Counted from the first letter of the stretch, positions 1 through 14,330 are shown. The stretch: 64,000 bases of DNA from Siphonodentalium dalli (GCA_032622095.1 CP136062.1:230158578-230222577); one strand, 5' to 3'. The notes: a model not told the origin generated them from the sequence alone. Made by a program: numbers and translations.

Positions 1-426
1 TCTAGGTACCAGGGTTATTTGTTGTACACAACCATCTAGGTACCAGGGTTATTTGTTGTACACAACCATCTAGGTACCAGGGTTATTTGTTGTACACAAC
101 CATCTAGGTACCAGGGTTATTTGTCGTCCACAACCATCTAGGTACCAGGGTTATTTGTCGTCCACAACCATCTAGGTACCAGGGTTATTTGTCGTCCACA
201 ACCATCTAGGTACCAGGGTTATTTGTCGTCCACAACCATCTAGGTACCCGGGTTATTTGTTGTCCACAGCCATCTAGGTACCAGGGTTATTTGTCGTCCA
301 CAACCATCTAGGTACCAGGGTTATTTGTCGTCCACAGCCATCTAGGTACCAGGGTTATTTGTCGTCCACAACCATCTAGGTACCAGGGTTATTTGTCGTC
401 CACAACCATCTAGGTACCCGGGTTAT

Positions 427-770
427 TTATTGTCCACAACCATCTAGGTACCAGGGTTATTTGTTGTACACAACCATCTAGGTCCCAGGGTTATTTGTTG
501 TACACAACCATCTAGGTCCCAGGGTTATTTGTCGTCCACAACCATCTAGGTACCCGGGTTATTTGTTGTCCCACAGCCATCTAGGTACCAGGGTTATTTA
601 TTGTCCACAACCATCTAGGTACCAGGGTTATTTGTTGTACACAACCATCTAGGTCCCAGGGTTATTTGTTGTCCACAACCATCTAGGTCCCAGGGTTATT
701 TGTCGTCCACAACCATCTAGGTACCCGGGTTATTTGTTGTCCCACAGCCATCTAGGTACCAGGGTTATTT
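427..770 (+). repeat. 171-bp higher-order repeat, two copies
   Basis: A five-monomer block recurs with a 171-bp offset: the rare TTATTGTCC variant sits near 427 and again near 598, and the TTGTCCCACAGCC variant near 561 and 732. The period is 5 x 34 + 1 because one monomer has an extra C (GTCCCAC) and is 35 bp long. Both copies also share the GGTCCCAGGG variant. This is a local tandem duplication. Confidence 0.8.
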
Positions 771-1275
771 GTCGTCCACAACCATCTAGGTACCCGGGTT
801 ATTTGTCGTCCACAACCATCTAGGTACCAGGGTTATTTGTCGTCCACAACCATCTAGGTACCCGGGTTATTTGTTGTCCACAACCATCTAGGTACCAGGG
901 TTATTTGTTGTCCCACAACCATCTAGGTACCCGGGTTATTTGTTGTCCCACAACCATCTAGGTACCAGGGTTATTTGTTGTCCCACAACCATCTAGGTAC
1001 CAGGGTTATTTGTCGTCCACAACCATCTAGGTACCCGGGTTATTTGTTGTCCCACAACCATCTAGGTACCCGGGTTATTTGTTGTCCCACAACCATCTAG
1101 GTACCCGGGTTATTTGTTGTCCCACAACCATCTAGGTACCAGGGTTATTTGTTGTCCCACAACCATCTAGGTACCAGGGTTATTTGTCGTCCACAACCAT
1201 CTAGGTACCCGGGTTATTTGTTGTCCCACAACCATCTAGGTACCCGGGTTATTTGTTGTCCCACAACCATCTAGG
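561..1275 (+). repeat. Cluster of 35-bp monomers (GTCCCAC)
   Basis: Many monomers here read TTGTCCCACAACC or TTGTCCCACAGCC instead of TTGTCCACAACC, so they carry one extra C and are 35 bp long. The same variant recurs at about 4,220-4,260, 9,411, 10,432, 11,487 and 22,735-22,910, where it is a convenient marker for duplicated blocks. Confidence 0.8.
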
Positions 1276-1304
1276 TACCAGGGTTATTTGTTGTACACAA
1301 CCAT

Positions 1305-1984
1305 CTAGGTACCCGGGTTATTTGTTGTCCACAACCATCTAGGTACCAGGGTTATTTGTTGTCCACAACCATCTAGGTACCCGGGTTATTTGTTGTCCAC
1401 AACCATCTAGGTACCAGGGTTATTTGTTGTCCACAACCATCTATGTACCAGGGTTATTTGTTGTCCACAACCATCTAGGTACCCGGGTTATTTGTTGTCC
1501 ACAACCATCTAGGTACCAGGGTTATTTGTTGTCCACAACCATCTAGGTACCCGGGTTATTTGTTGTCCACAGCCATCTAGGTACCCGGGTTATTTGTTGT
1601 CCACAACCATCTAGGTACCAGGGTTATTTGTTGTCCACAACCATCTAGGTACCCGGGTTATTTGTTGTCCACAACCATCTAGGTACCAGGGTTATTTGTT
1701 GTCCACAACCATCTATGTACCAGGGTTATTTGTTGTCCACAACCATCTAGGTACCCGGGTTATTTGTTGTCCACAACCATCTAGGTACCAGGGTTATTTG
1801 TTGTCCACAACCATCTAGGTACCCGGGTTATTTGTTGTCCACAACCATCTAGGTACCCGGGTTATTTGTCGTCCACAGCCATCTAGGTACCAGGGTTATT
1901 TGTTGTCCACAACCATCTAGGTACCCGGGTTATTTGTCGTCCACAACCATCTAGGTACCAGGGTTATTTGTCGTCCACAACCAT
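1305..1984 (+). repeat. 272-bp (8-monomer) higher-order repeat
   Basis: The rare CTATGT monomer at 1441 recurs at 1713, exactly 272 bp (8 x 34) later. The order of ACCAGGG and ACCCGGG monomers after each marker is the same for the first five units and drifts afterwards. The four monomers before 1441 match the last four of the first copy, so the block spans about 2.5 copies. Confidence 0.75.
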
Positions 1985-3400
1985 CTAGGTACCCGGGTTA
2001 TTTGTCGTCCACAGCCATCTAGGTACCAGGGTTATTTGTTGTCCACAACCATCTAGGTATCAGGGTTATTTGTCGTCCACAACCATCTAGGTACCAGGGT
2101 TATTTGTTGTCCACAACCATCTAGGTACCCGGGTTATTTGTTGTCCACAACCATCTAGGTACCAGGGTTATTTGTTGTCCACAACCATCTAGGTACCAGG
2201 GTTATTTGTTGTCCACAACCATCTATGTACCAGGGTTATTTGTTGTCCACAACCATCTAGGTACCAGGGTTATTTGTCGTCCACAGCCATCTAGGTACCC
2301 GGGTTATTTGTCGTCCACAACCATCTAGGTACCAGGGTTATTTATCGTCCACAACCATCTAGGTACCAGGGTTATTTGTCGTCCACAACCATCTAGGTAC
2401 CAGGGTTATTTGTTGTCCACAACCATCTAGGTACCAGGGTTATTTGTCGTCCACAGCCATCTAGGTACCCGGGTTATTTGTTATCCACAACCATCTAGGT
2501 ACCAGGGTTATTTGTTGTCCACAACCATCTAGGTACCCGGGTTATTTGTCGTCCACAACCATCTAGGTACCAGGGTTATTTGTCGTCCACAACCATCTAG
2601 GTACCAGGGTTATTTGTTGTCCACAACCATCTAGGTACCCGGGTTATTTGTCGTCCACAACCATCTAGGTACCAGGGTTATTTGTCGTCCACAACCATCT
2701 AGGTACCAGGGTTATTTGTCGTCCACAACCATCTAGGTACCAGGGTTATTTGTTGTACACAACCATCTAGGTACCAGGGTTATTTGTTGTACACAACCAT
2801 CTAGGTACCAGGGTTATTTGTCGTCCACAACCATCTAGGTACCAGGGTTATTTGTTGTACACAGCCATCTAGGTACCAGGGTTATTTGTCGTCCACAACC
2901 ATCTAGGTACCCGGGTTATTTGTTGTCCACAACCATCTAGGTACCAGGGTTATTTGTTGTACACAACCATCTAGGTACCCGGGTTATTTGTCGTCCACAA
3001 CCATCTAGGTACCAGGGTTATTTGTCGTCCACAACCATCTAGGTACCCGGGTTATTTGTTGTCCACAACCATCTAGGTACCAGGGTTATTTGTCGTCCAC
3101 AACCATCTAGGTACCAGGGTTATTTGTCGTCCACAACCATCTAGGTACCAGGGTTATTTGTTGTACACAACCATCTAGGTACCCGGGTTATTTGTCGTCC
3201 ACAACCATCTAGGTACCAGGGTTATTTGTCGTCCACAACCATCTAGGTACGAGGGTTATTTGTCGTCCACAACCATCTAGGTATCAGGGTTATTTGTTGT
3301 ACACAACCATCTAGGTACCCGGGTTATTTGTCGTCCACAACCATCTAGGTACCAGGGTTATTTGTCGTCCACAACCATCTAGGTACCCGGGTTATTTGTT

Positions 3401-4150
3401 ATCCACAACCATCTAGGTACCAGGGTTATTTGTCGTCCATAACCATCTAGGTACCAGGGTTATTTGTCGTCCACAACCATCTAGGTACCAGGGTTATTTG
3501 TTGTCCACAGCCATCTAGGTACCCGGGTTATTTGTTGTACACAACCATCTAGGTACCAGGGTTATTTGTTGTCCACAGCCATCTAGGTACCCGGGTTATT
3601 TGTTATCCACAACCATCTAGGTACCAGGGTTATTTGTTGTCCACAACCATCTATGTACCAGGGTTATTTGTTGTCCACAGCCATCTAGGTACCCGGGTTA
3701 TTTGTTGTACACAACCATCTAGGTACCAGGGTTATTTGTCGTCCACAACCATCTAGGTACCCGGGTTATTTGTTATCCACAACCATCTAGGTACCAGGGT
3801 TATTTGTCGTCCATAACCATCTAGGTACCAGGGTTATTTGTCGTCCACAACCATCTAGGTACCAGGGTTATTTGTTGTCCACAGCCATCTAGGTACCCGG
3901 GTTATTTGTCGTCCATAACCATCTAGGTACCAGGGTTATTTGTCGTCCATAACCATCTAGGTACCCGGGTTATTTGTCGTCCACAACCATCTAGGTACCA
4001 GGGTTATTTGTTGTACACAACCATCTAGGTACCAGGGTTATTTGTTGTCCACAGCCATCTAGGTACCCGGGTTATTTGTCGTCCACAACCATCTAGGTAC
4101 CCGGGTTATTTGTTGTCCACAACCATCTAGGTAACAGAGTTATTTATCGT
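3401..4150 (+). repeat. 374-bp (11-monomer) higher-order repeat
   Basis: The TTATCCAC monomer followed by a GTCCATAACC monomer occurs at 3401 and again at 3775, a spacing of 374 bp (11 x 34). The GTCCATAACC variant is otherwise rare in this part of the array, so the match is unlikely to be independent. Confidence 0.65.
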
Positions 4151-4880
4151 CCACAACCATCTAGGTATCAGGGTTATTTGTTGTCCACAACCATCTAGGT
4201 ACCCGGGTTATTTGTCGTCCCACAGCCATCTAGGTCCCAGGGTTATTTGTCGTCCCACAGCCATCTAGGTCCCAGGGTTATTTGTCGTCCACAGCCATCT
4301 AGGTACCCGGGTTATTTGTCGTCCACAACCATCTAGGTACCAGGGTTATTTGTTGTCCACAACCATCTAGGTACCAGGGTTATTTGTCGTCCACAACCAT
4401 CTATGTACCAGGGTTATTTGTTGTCCACAACCATCTAGGTACCCGGGTTATTTGTCGTCCACAACCATCTAGGTACCAGGGTTATTTGTCGTCCACAGCC
4501 ATCTAGGTACCAGGGTTATTTGTTGTCCACAACCATCTAGGTACCAGGGTTATTTGTTGTCCACAACCATCTAGGTACCAGGGTTATTTGTTGTCCACAA
4601 CCATCTAGGTACCAGGGTTATTTGTCGTCCACAACCATCTAGGTACCCGGGTTATTTGTTGTCCACAACCATCTAGGTACCAGGGTTATTTGTCGTCCAC
4701 AGCCATCTAGGTACCCGGGTTATTTGTCGTCCACAACCATCTAGGTACCCGGGTTATTTGTTGTCCACAACCATCTAGGTACCAGGGTTATTTGTTGTCC
4801 ACAACCATCTAGGTACCCGGGTTATTTGTCGTCCACAGCCATCTAGGTACCAGGGTTATTTGTCGTCCACAACCATCTAG

Positions 4881-5356
4881 GTACCCGGGTTATTTGTTGT
4901 CCACAACCATCTAGGTACCCGGGTTATTTGTCGTCCACAACCATCTAGGTACCAGGGTTATTTGTTGTACACAACCATCTAGGTACCAGGGTTATTTGTT
5001 GTACACAACCATCTAGGTACCAGGGTTATTTGTCGTCCACAGCCATCTAGGTACCCGGGTTATTTGTCGTCCACAGCCATCTAGGTACCAGGGTTATTTG
5101 TCGTCCACAACCATCTAGGTACCCGGGTTATTTGTTGTCCACAACCATCTAGGTACCCGGGTTATTTGTCGTCCACAACCATCTAGGTACCAGGGTTATT
5201 TGTTGTACACAACCATCTAGGTACCAGGGTTATTTGTTGTACACAACCATCTAGGTACCAGGGTTATTTGTCGTCCACAGCCATCTAGGTACCCGGGTTA
5301 TTTGTCGTCCACAGCCATCTAGGTACCAGGGTTATTTGTCCACAACCATCTAGGTA
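4881..5356 (+). repeat. 238-bp (7-monomer) higher-order repeat
   Basis: The ordered series of ACCCGGG/ACCAGGG and TCGTCCAC/TTGTACAC monomers starting at 4881 repeats from 5119, a 238-bp offset (7 x 34). The second copy ends near a 31-bp monomer, TTTGTCCACAACC, around 5335. Confidence 0.65.
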
Positions 5357-5930
5357 CCAGGGTTATTTGTTGTACACAACCATCTAGGTACCAGGGTTAT
5401 TTGTCGTCCACAGCCATCTAGGTACCCGGGTTATTTGTCGTCCACAGCCATCTAGGTAACAGGGTTATTTGTCGTCCACAACCATCTAGGTACCCGGGTT
5501 ATTTGTCGTCCACAGCCATCTAGGTACCAGGGTTATTTGTCGTCCACAACCATCTAGGTATCAGGGTTATTTGTCGTCCACAACCATCTATGTACCCGGG
5601 TTATTTGTCCACAACCATCTAGGTACCAGGGTTATTTGTTGTACACAACCATCTAGGTACCCGGGTTATTTGTCGTCCACAACCATCTAGGTACCAGGGT
5701 TATTTGTCGTCCACAACCATCTAGGTACCAGGGTTATTTGTCGTCCACAACCATCTAGGTACCAGGGTTATTTGTCGTCCACAGCCATCTAGGTACCCGG
5801 GTTATTTGTCGTCCACAACCATCTAGGTACCAGGGTTATTTGTCGTCCACAACCATCTAGGTACCAGGGTTATTTGTCGTCCACAGCCATCTAGGTACCA
5901 GGGTTATTTGTCCACAACCATCTAGGTACC
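5335..5930 (+). repeat. Scattered 31-bp monomers
   Basis: Three monomers, near 5335, 5605 and 5905, lack three bases and read TTATTTGTCCACAACC, giving 31-bp units. Two comparable 31-bp units (TTTGTTCACAACC) are adjacent at about 22,630-22,690. They are local copies of single deletion events spread by duplication. Confidence 0.7.
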
Positions 5931-7669
5931 AGGGTTATTTGTTGTACACAACCATCTAGGTACCCGGGTTATTTGTCGTCCACAGCCATCTAGGTACCCG
6001 GGTTATTTGTCGTCCACAGCCATCTAGGTACCAGGGTTATTTGTCGTCCACAACCATCTATGTACCAGGGTTATTTGTCGTCCACAACCATCTAGGTACC
6101 AGGGTTATTTGTCGTCCACAACCATCTAGGTACCAGGGTTATTTGTTGTACACAACCATCTAGGTACCAGGGTTATTTGTCGTCCACAACCATCTAGGTA
6201 CCAGGGTTATTTGTCGTCCACAGCCATCTAGGTACCAGGGTTATTTGTCGTCCACAGCCATCTAGGTACCCGGGTTATTTGTCGTCCACAACCATCTAGG
6301 TACCAGGGTTATTTGTCGTCCACAACCATCTAGGTACCAGGGTTATTTGTTGTCCACAACCATCTAGGTACCAGGGTTATTTGTCGTCCACAGCCATCTA
6401 GGTACCAGGGTTATTTGTTGTCCACAACCATCTAGGTACCAGGGTTATTTGTCGTCCACAGCCATCTAGGTACCCGGGTTATTTGTCGTCCACAACCATC
6501 TAGGTACCAGGGTTATTTGTCGTCCACAACCATCTAGGTACCAGGGTTATTTGTCGTCCACAACCATCTAGGTACCCGGGTTATTTGTTGTACACAACCA
6601 TCTAGGTACCAGGGTTATTTGTCGTCCACAACCATCTAGGTATCAGGGTTATTTGTCGTCCACAGCCATCTAGGTACCAGGGTTATTTGTCGTCCACAGC
6701 CATCTAGGTACCCGGGTTATTTGTCGTCCACAGCCATCTAGGTACCCGGGTTATTTGTTGTCCACAACCATCTAGGTACCCGGGTTATTTGTTATCCACA
6801 ACCATCTAGGTACCCGGGTTATTTGTTGTACACAACCATCTAGGTACCAGGGTTATTTGTCGTCCACAACCATCTAGGTACCAGGGTTATTTGTTGTCCA
6901 CAACCATCTAGGTACCCGGGTTATTTGTCGTCCACAACCATCTAGGTACCCGGGTTATTTGTTATCCACAACCATCTAGGTACCAGGGTTATTTGTCGTC
7001 CACAGCCATCTAGGTACCCGGGTTATTTGTTATCCACAACCATCTAGGTACCAGGGTTATTTGTCGTCCACAGCCATCTAGGTACCAGGGTTATTTGTCG
7101 TCCACAGCCATCTAGGTACCCGGGTTATTTGTTGTCCACAACCATCTAGGTACCCGGGTTATTTGTTATCCACAACCATCTAGGTACCCGGGTTATTTGT
7201 TGTCCACAACCATCTAGGTACCAGGGTTATTTGTCGTCCACAACCTTCTAGGTACCAGGGTTATTTGTTGTACACAACCATCTAGGTACCAGGGTTATTT
7301 GTTGTCCACAACCATCTATGTACCATGGTTATTTGTCGTCCACAACCATCTAGGTACCAGGGTTATTTGTTGTACACAACCATCTAGGTACCAGGGTTAT
7401 TTGTTGTCCACAACCATCTAGGTACCAGGGTTATTTGTTGTCCACAACCATCTAGGTATCAGGGTTATTTGTCGTCCACAGCCATCTAGGTATCAGGGTT
7501 ATTTGTTGTCCACAGCCATCTAGGTACCCGGGTTATTTGTTGTCCACAGCCATCTAGGTACCCGGGTTATTTGTTGTCCACAGCCATCTAGGTACCAGGG
7601 TTATTTGTTGTCCACAGCCATCTAGGTATCAGGGTTATTTGTCGTCCACAACCATCTAGGTATCAGGGT

Positions 7670-9250
7670 TATTTGTTGTACACAACCATCTATGTACCAG
7701 GGTTATTTGTTGTATACAGCCATCTAGGTATCAGGGTTATTTGTTGTCCACAGCCATCTAGGTACCAGGGTTATTTGTCGTCCACAGCCATCTAGGTACC
7801 CGGGTTATTTGTTGTCCACAGCCATCTAGGTATCAGGGTTATTTGTTGTATACAGCCATCTAGGTACCAGGGTTATTTGTCGTCCACAGCCATCTAGGTA
7901 CCAGGGTTATTTGTTGTATACAACCATCTAGGTACCAGGGTTATTTGTTGTCCACAGCCATCTAGGTACCAGGGTTATTTGTTGTATACAGCCATCTAGG
8001 TATCAGGGTTATTTGTTATCCACAACCATCTAGGTATCAGGGTTATTTGTTGTCCACAGCCATCTAGGTACCCGGGTTATTTGTTGTCCACAGCCATCTA
8101 GGTACCAGGGTTATTTGTTGTCCACAGCCATCTAGGTACCAGGGTTATTTGTTGTATACAGCCATCTAGGTATCAGGGTTATTTGTTGTCCACAACCATC
8201 TAGGTACCAGGGTTATTTGTTGTACACAACCATCTAGGTACGAGGGTTATTTGTTGTCCACAACCATCTAGGTACCAGGGTTATTTGTTGTACACAACCA
8301 TCTAGGTATCAGGGTTATTTGTTGTCCACAGCCATCTAGGTACCCGGGTTATTTGTTGTCCACAGCCATCTAGGTATCAGGGTTATTTGTTGTCCACAGC
8401 CATCTAGGTATCAGGGTTATTTGTCGTCCACAACCATCTAGGTCCCAGGGTTATTTGTTGTATACAGCCATCTAGGTACCAGGGTTATTTGTTGTATACA
8501 GCCATCTAGGTACCAGGGTTATTTGTTGTATACAGCCATCTAGGTACCAGGGTTATTTGTTGTACACAACCATCTAGGTACCAGGGTTATTTGTTGTCCA
8601 CAGCCATCTAGGTATCAGGGTTATTTGTTGTCCACAGCCATCTAGGTATCAGGGTTATTTGTTGTATACAACCATCTAGGTACCAGGGTTATTTGTTGTA
8701 TACAGCCATCTAGGTACCAGGGTTATTTGTTGTACACAACCATCTAGGTACCAGGGTTATTTGTTGTCCACAGCCATCTAGGTATCAGGGTTATTTGTTG
8801 TCCACAGCCATCTAGGTATCAGGGTTATTTGTTGTATACAGCCATCTAGGTACCCGGGTTATTTGTTGTCCACAACCATCTAGGTACCCGGGTTATTTGT
8901 CGTCCACAACCATCTAGGTACCAGGGTTATTTGTTGTCCACAACCATCTAGGTACCCGGGTTATTTGTTGTCCACAACCATCTAGGTACCCGGGTTATTT
9001 GTCGTCCACAACCATCTAGGTACCAGGGTTATTTGTTGTCCACAACCATCTAGGTACCAGGGTTATTTGTTGTCCACAACCATCTAGGTATCAGGGTTAT
9101 TTGTTGTCCACAGCCATCTAGGTATCAGGGTTATTTGTTGTATACAGCCATCTAGGTATCAGGGTTATTTGTTGTCCACAGCCATCTAGGTATCAGGGTT
9201 ATTTGTTGTCCACAGCCATCTAGGTATCAGGGTTATTTGTTGTCCACAGC
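7670..9250 (+). repeat. TGTATACAGCC / TATCAGGG satellite territory
   Basis: In this stretch monomers with TTGTTGTATACAGCC and GGTATCAGGG become frequent, whereas they are absent or rare before about 7.4 kb. TGTATACA is a perfect 8-bp palindrome. The same subfamily dominates again at 12.3-14.3 kb and recurs from 15.5 to 21.2 kb. Confidence 0.75.
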
Positions 9251-9410
9251 CATCTAGGTACCAGGGTTATTTGTTGTACACAACCATCTAGGTAACAGGG
9301 TTATTTGTTGTCCACAACCATCTAGGTACCAGGGTTATTTGTTGTCCACAACCATCTAGGTACCCGGGTTATTTGTTGTCCACAACCATCTAGGTACCCG
9401 GGTTATTTGT

Positions 9411-12240
9411 CGTCCCACAACCATCTTGGTACCCGGGTTATTTGTCGTCCACAACCATCTAGGTACCAGGGTTATTTATCGTCCACAACCATCTAGGTAC
9501 CAGGGTTATTTGTCGTCCACAACCATCTAGGTACCAGGGTTATTTATCGTCCACAACCATCTAGGTACCAGGGTTATTTGTCGTCCACAACCATCTAGGT
9601 ACCAGGGTTATTTATCGTCCACAACCATCTAGGTACCAGGGTTATTTGTCGTCCACAACCATCTAGGTACCAGGGTTATTTGTTATCCACAACCATCTAG
9701 GTACCCGGGTTATTTGTCGTCCACAACCATCTAGGTACCAGGGTTATTTGTTGTACACAACCATCTAGGTACCAGGGTTATTTGTTGTCCACAACCATCT
9801 AGGTACCAGGGTTATTTGTTATCCACAACCATCTAGGTACCCGGGTTATTTGTCGTCCACAACCATCTAGGTACCAGGGTTATTTGTTGTACACAACCAT
9901 CTAGGTACCCGGGTTATTTGTCGTCCACAACCATCTAGGTAACAGGGTTATTTGTTGTCCACAACCATCTAGGTACCAGGGTTATTTGTTGTCCACAACC
10001 ATCTAGGTACCCGGGTTATTTGTTGTCCACAACCATCTAGGTACCCGGGTTATTTGTTGTCCACAACCATCTAGGTACCCGGGTTATTTGTCGTCCACAA
10101 CCATCTAGGTACCAGGGTTATTTGTTGTCCACAACCATCTAGGTACCCGGGTTATTTGTTGTCCACAGCCATCTAGGTATCAGGGTTATTTGTTGTCCAC
10201 AACCATCTAGGTAACAGGGTTATTTGTTATCCACAACCATCTAGGTAACAGGGTTATTTGTCGTCCACAACCATCTAGGTAACAGGGTTATTTGTCGTCC
10301 ACAACCATCTAGGTAACAGGGTTATTTGTTATCCACAACCATCTATGTACCAGGGTTATTTGTCGTCCACGACCATCTAGGTACCAGGGTTATTTGTTGT
10401 CCACAACCATCTAGGTACCCGGGTTATTTGTCGTCCCACAACCATCTTGGTACCCGGGTTATTTGTCGTCCACAACCATCTAGGTACCAGGGTTATTTAT
10501 CGTCCACAACCATCTAGGTACCAGGGTTATTTGTCGTCCACAACCATCTAGGTACCAGGGTTATTTATCGTCCACAACCATCTAGGTACCAGGGTTATTT
10601 GTCGTCCACAACCATCTAGGTACCAGGGTTATTTATCGTCCACAACCATCTAGGTACCAGGGTTATTTGTCGTCCACAACCATCTAGGTACCAGGGTTAT
10701 TTGTTATCCACAACCATCTAGGTACCCGGGTTATTTGTCGTCCACAACCATCTAGGTACCAGGGTTATTTGTTGTACACAACCATCTAGGTACCAGGGTT
10801 ATTTGTTGTCCACAACCATCTAGGTACCAGGGTTATTTGTTATCCACAACCATCTAGGTACCCGGGTTATTTGTCGTCCACAACCATCTAGGTACCAGGG
10901 TTATTTGTTGTACACAACCATCTAGGTACCCGGGTTATTTGTCGTCCACAACCATCTAGGTAACAGGGTTATTTGTTGTCCACAACCATCTAGGTACCAG
11001 GGTTATTTGTTGTCCACAACCATCTAGGTACCCGGGTTATTTGTTGTCCACAACCATCTAGGTACCCGGGTTATTTGTTGTCCACAACCATCTAGGTACC
11101 CGGGTTATTTGTCGTCCACAACCATCTAGGTACCAGGGTTATTTGTTGTCCACAACCATCTAGGTACCAGGGTTATTTGTTGTCCACAACCATCTAGGTA
11201 TCAGGGTTATTTGTTGTCCACAGCCATCTAGGTATCAGGGTTATTTGTTGTCCACAACCATCTAGGTACCAGGGTTATTTGTTATCCACAACCATCTAGG
11301 TACCCGGGTTATTTGTTATCCACAACCATCTAGGTACCAGGGTTATTTGTTGTACACAACCATCTAGGTAACAGGGTTATTTGTTGTCCACAACCATCTA
11401 GGTACCAGGGTTATTTGTTGTCCACAACCATCTAGGTACCCGGGTTATTTGTTGTCCACAACCATCTAGGTACCCGGGTTATTTGTCGTCCCACAACCAT
11501 CTTGGTACCCGGGTTATTTGTCGTCCACAACCATCTAGGTACCAGGGTTATTTATCGTCCACAACCATCTAGGTACCAGGGTTATTTGTCGTCCACAACC
11601 ATCTAGGTACCAGGGTTATTTATCGTCCACAACCATCTAGGTACCAGGGTTATTTGTCGTCCACAACCATCTAGGTACCAGGGTTATTTATCGTCCACAA
11701 CCATCTAGGTACCAGGGTTATTTGTCGTCCACAACCATCTAGGTACCAGGGTTATTTGTTATCCACAACCATCTAGGTACCCGGGTTATTTGTCGTCCAC
11801 AACCATCTAGGTACCAGGGTTATTTGTTGTACACAACCATCTAGGTACCAGGGTTATTTGTTGTCCACAACCATCTAGGTACCAGGGTTATTTGTTATCC
11901 ACAACCATCTAGGTACCCGGGTTATTTGTCGTCCACAACCATCTAGGTACCAGGGTTATTTGTTGTACACAACCATCTAGGTACCCGGGTTATTTGTCGT
12001 CCACAACCATCTAGGTAACAGGGTTATTTGTTGTCCACAACCATCTAGGTACCAGGGTTATTTGTTGTCCACAACCATCTAGGTACCCGGGTTATTTGTT
12101 GTCCACAACCATCTAGGTACCCGGGTTATTTGTTGTCCACAACCATCTAGGTACCCGGGTTATTTGTCGTCCACAACCATCTAGGTACCAGGGTTATTTG
12201 TTGTCCACAACCATCTAGGTACCAGGGTTATTTGTTGTCC
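9411..12240 (+). repeat. Kilobase-scale higher-order repeat, three copies (1,021 and 1,055 bp)
   Basis: A distinctive double variant, CGTCCCAC followed by CCATCTTGG, lies at 9411, 10432 and 11487. Spacings are 1,021 bp (30 x 34 + 1) and 1,055 bp (31 x 34 + 1). After each marker comes the same ordered series: alternating TTATCGTCC and TTGTCGTCC monomers, then TTATCCAC/ACCCGGG, TTGTACAC, and a GGTAACAGGG monomer. The third copy runs to about 12,240. The copies differ at their ends, where the second has extra or exchanged monomers. This is the largest HOR seen in the 34-bp satellite. Confidence 0.85.
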
Positions 12241-12284
12241 ACAACCATCTATGTACCAGGGTTATTTGTTGTCCACAGCCATCT

Positions 12285-14330
12285 AGGTATCAGGGTTATT
12301 TGTTGTCCACAGCCATCTAGGTATCAGGGTTATTTGTTGTATACAGCCATCTAGGTACCAGGGTTATTTGTTATCCACAACCATCTAGGTACCAGGGTTA
12401 TTTGTTGTATACAGCCATCTAGGTATCAGGGTTATTTGTTGTATACAGCCATCTAGGTATCAGGGTTATTTGTTGTCCACAGCCATCTAGGTATCAGGGT
12501 TATTTGTTGTATACAGCCATCTAGGTATCAGGGTTATTTGTTGTCCACAGCCATCTAGGTATCAGGGTTATTTGTTGTCCACAGCCATCTAGGTATCAGG
12601 GTTATTTGTTGTATACAGCCATCTAGGTATCAGGGTTATTTGTTGTATACAGCCATCTAGGTATCAGGGTTATTTGTTGTATACAGCCATCTAGGTACCA
12701 GGGTTATTTGTTGTATACAGCCATCTAGGTATCAGGGTTATTTGTTGTCCACAACCATCTAGGTACCAGGGTTATTTGTTGTCCACAACCATCTAGGTAC
12801 CAGGGTTATTTGTTGTCCACAGCCATCTAGGTATCAGGGTTATTTGTTGTATACAGCCATCTAGGTACCAGGGTTATTTGTTGTCCACAACCATCTAGGT
12901 ACCAGGGTTATTTGTCGTCCACAGCCATCTAGGTATCAGAGTTATTTGTTGTATACAGCCATCTAGGTACCAGGGTTATTTGTCGTCCACAGCCATCTAG
13001 GTATCAGAGTTATTTGTTGTATACAGCCATCTAGGTACCAGGGTTATTTGTCGTCCACAGCCATCTAGGTATCAGAGTTATTTGTTGTATACAGCCATCT
13101 AGGTACCAGGGTTATTTGTCGTCCACAGCCATCTAGGTATCAGAGTTATTTGTTGTATACAGCCATCTAGGTACCAGGGTTATTTGTCGTCCACAGCCAT
13201 CTAGGTACCAGGGTTATTTGTCGTCCACAGCCATCTAGGTACCCGGGTTATTTGTTGTATACAGCCATCTAGGTACCAGGGTTATTTGTCGTCCACAGCC
13301 ATCTAGGTAACAGGGTTATTTGTTGTATACAGCCATCTAGGTACCAGGGTTATTTGTTGTATACAGCCATCTAGGTACCAGGGTTATTTGTTGTATACAG
13401 CCATCTAGGTAACAGGGTTATTTGTTGTATACAGCCATCTAGGTACCAGGGTTATTTGTCGTCCACAGCCATCTAGGTACCCGGGTTATTTGTTGTATAC
13501 AGCCATCTAGGTACCAGGGTTATTTGTCGTCCACAGCCATCTAGGTACCCGGGTTATTTGTTGTATACAGCCATCTAGGTACCAGGGTTATTTGTTGTAT
13601 ACAGCCATCTAGGTACCAGGGTTATTTGTTGTATACAGCCATCTAGGTACCAGGGTTATTTGTTGTATACAGCCATCTAGGTATCAGGGTTATTTGTTGT
13701 ATACAGCCATCTAGGTATCAGGGTTATTTGTTGTCCACAGCCATCTAGGTATCAGGGTTATTTGTTGTATACAGCCATCTATGTACCAGGGTTATTTGTT
13801 GTCCACAGCCATCTAGGTACCAGGGTTATTTGTTGTATACAGCCATCTAGGTACCAGGGTTATTTGTTGTATACAGCCATCTAGGTACCCGGGTTATTTG
13901 TTGTATACAGCCATCTAGGTATCAGAGTTATTTGTTGTATACAGCCATCTAGGTACCAGGGTTATTTGTTGTATACAGCCATCTAGGTATCAGGGTTATT
14001 TGTTGTATACAGCCATCTAGGTACCAGGGTTATTTGTTGTATACAGCCATCTAGGTACCAGGGTTATTTGTTGTATACAGCCATCTAGGTACCAGGGTTA
14101 TTTGTTGTATACAGCCATCTAGGTACCAGGGTTATTTGTTGTATACAGCCATCTAGGTATCAGGGTTATTTGTTGTATACAGCCATCTAGGTACCAGGGT
14201 TATTTGTCGTCCACAGCCATCTAGGTATCAGGGTTATTTGTTGTATACAGCCATCTAGGTACCAGGGTTATTTGTTGTATACAGCCATCTAGGTATCAGG
14301 GTTATTTGTTGTATACAGCCATCTAGGTCC
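12285..14330 (+). repeat. TGTATACAGCC-dominated satellite block
   Basis: Most monomers over about 2 kb read TTGTTGTATACAGCC, with TATCAGGG or ACCAGGG. The block begins right after the third copy of the kilobase HOR. Its uniformity points to recent local amplification of one subfamily. Confidence 0.8.
12934..13205 (+). repeat. 68-bp dimer higher-order repeat, four copies
   Basis: The rare TATCAGAGTT variant occurs at 12934, 13002, 13070 and 13138, each exactly 68 bp apart. It alternates with an ACCAGGG/TCGTCCACAGCC monomer, so the repeating unit is a two-monomer dimer. Confidence 0.9.
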
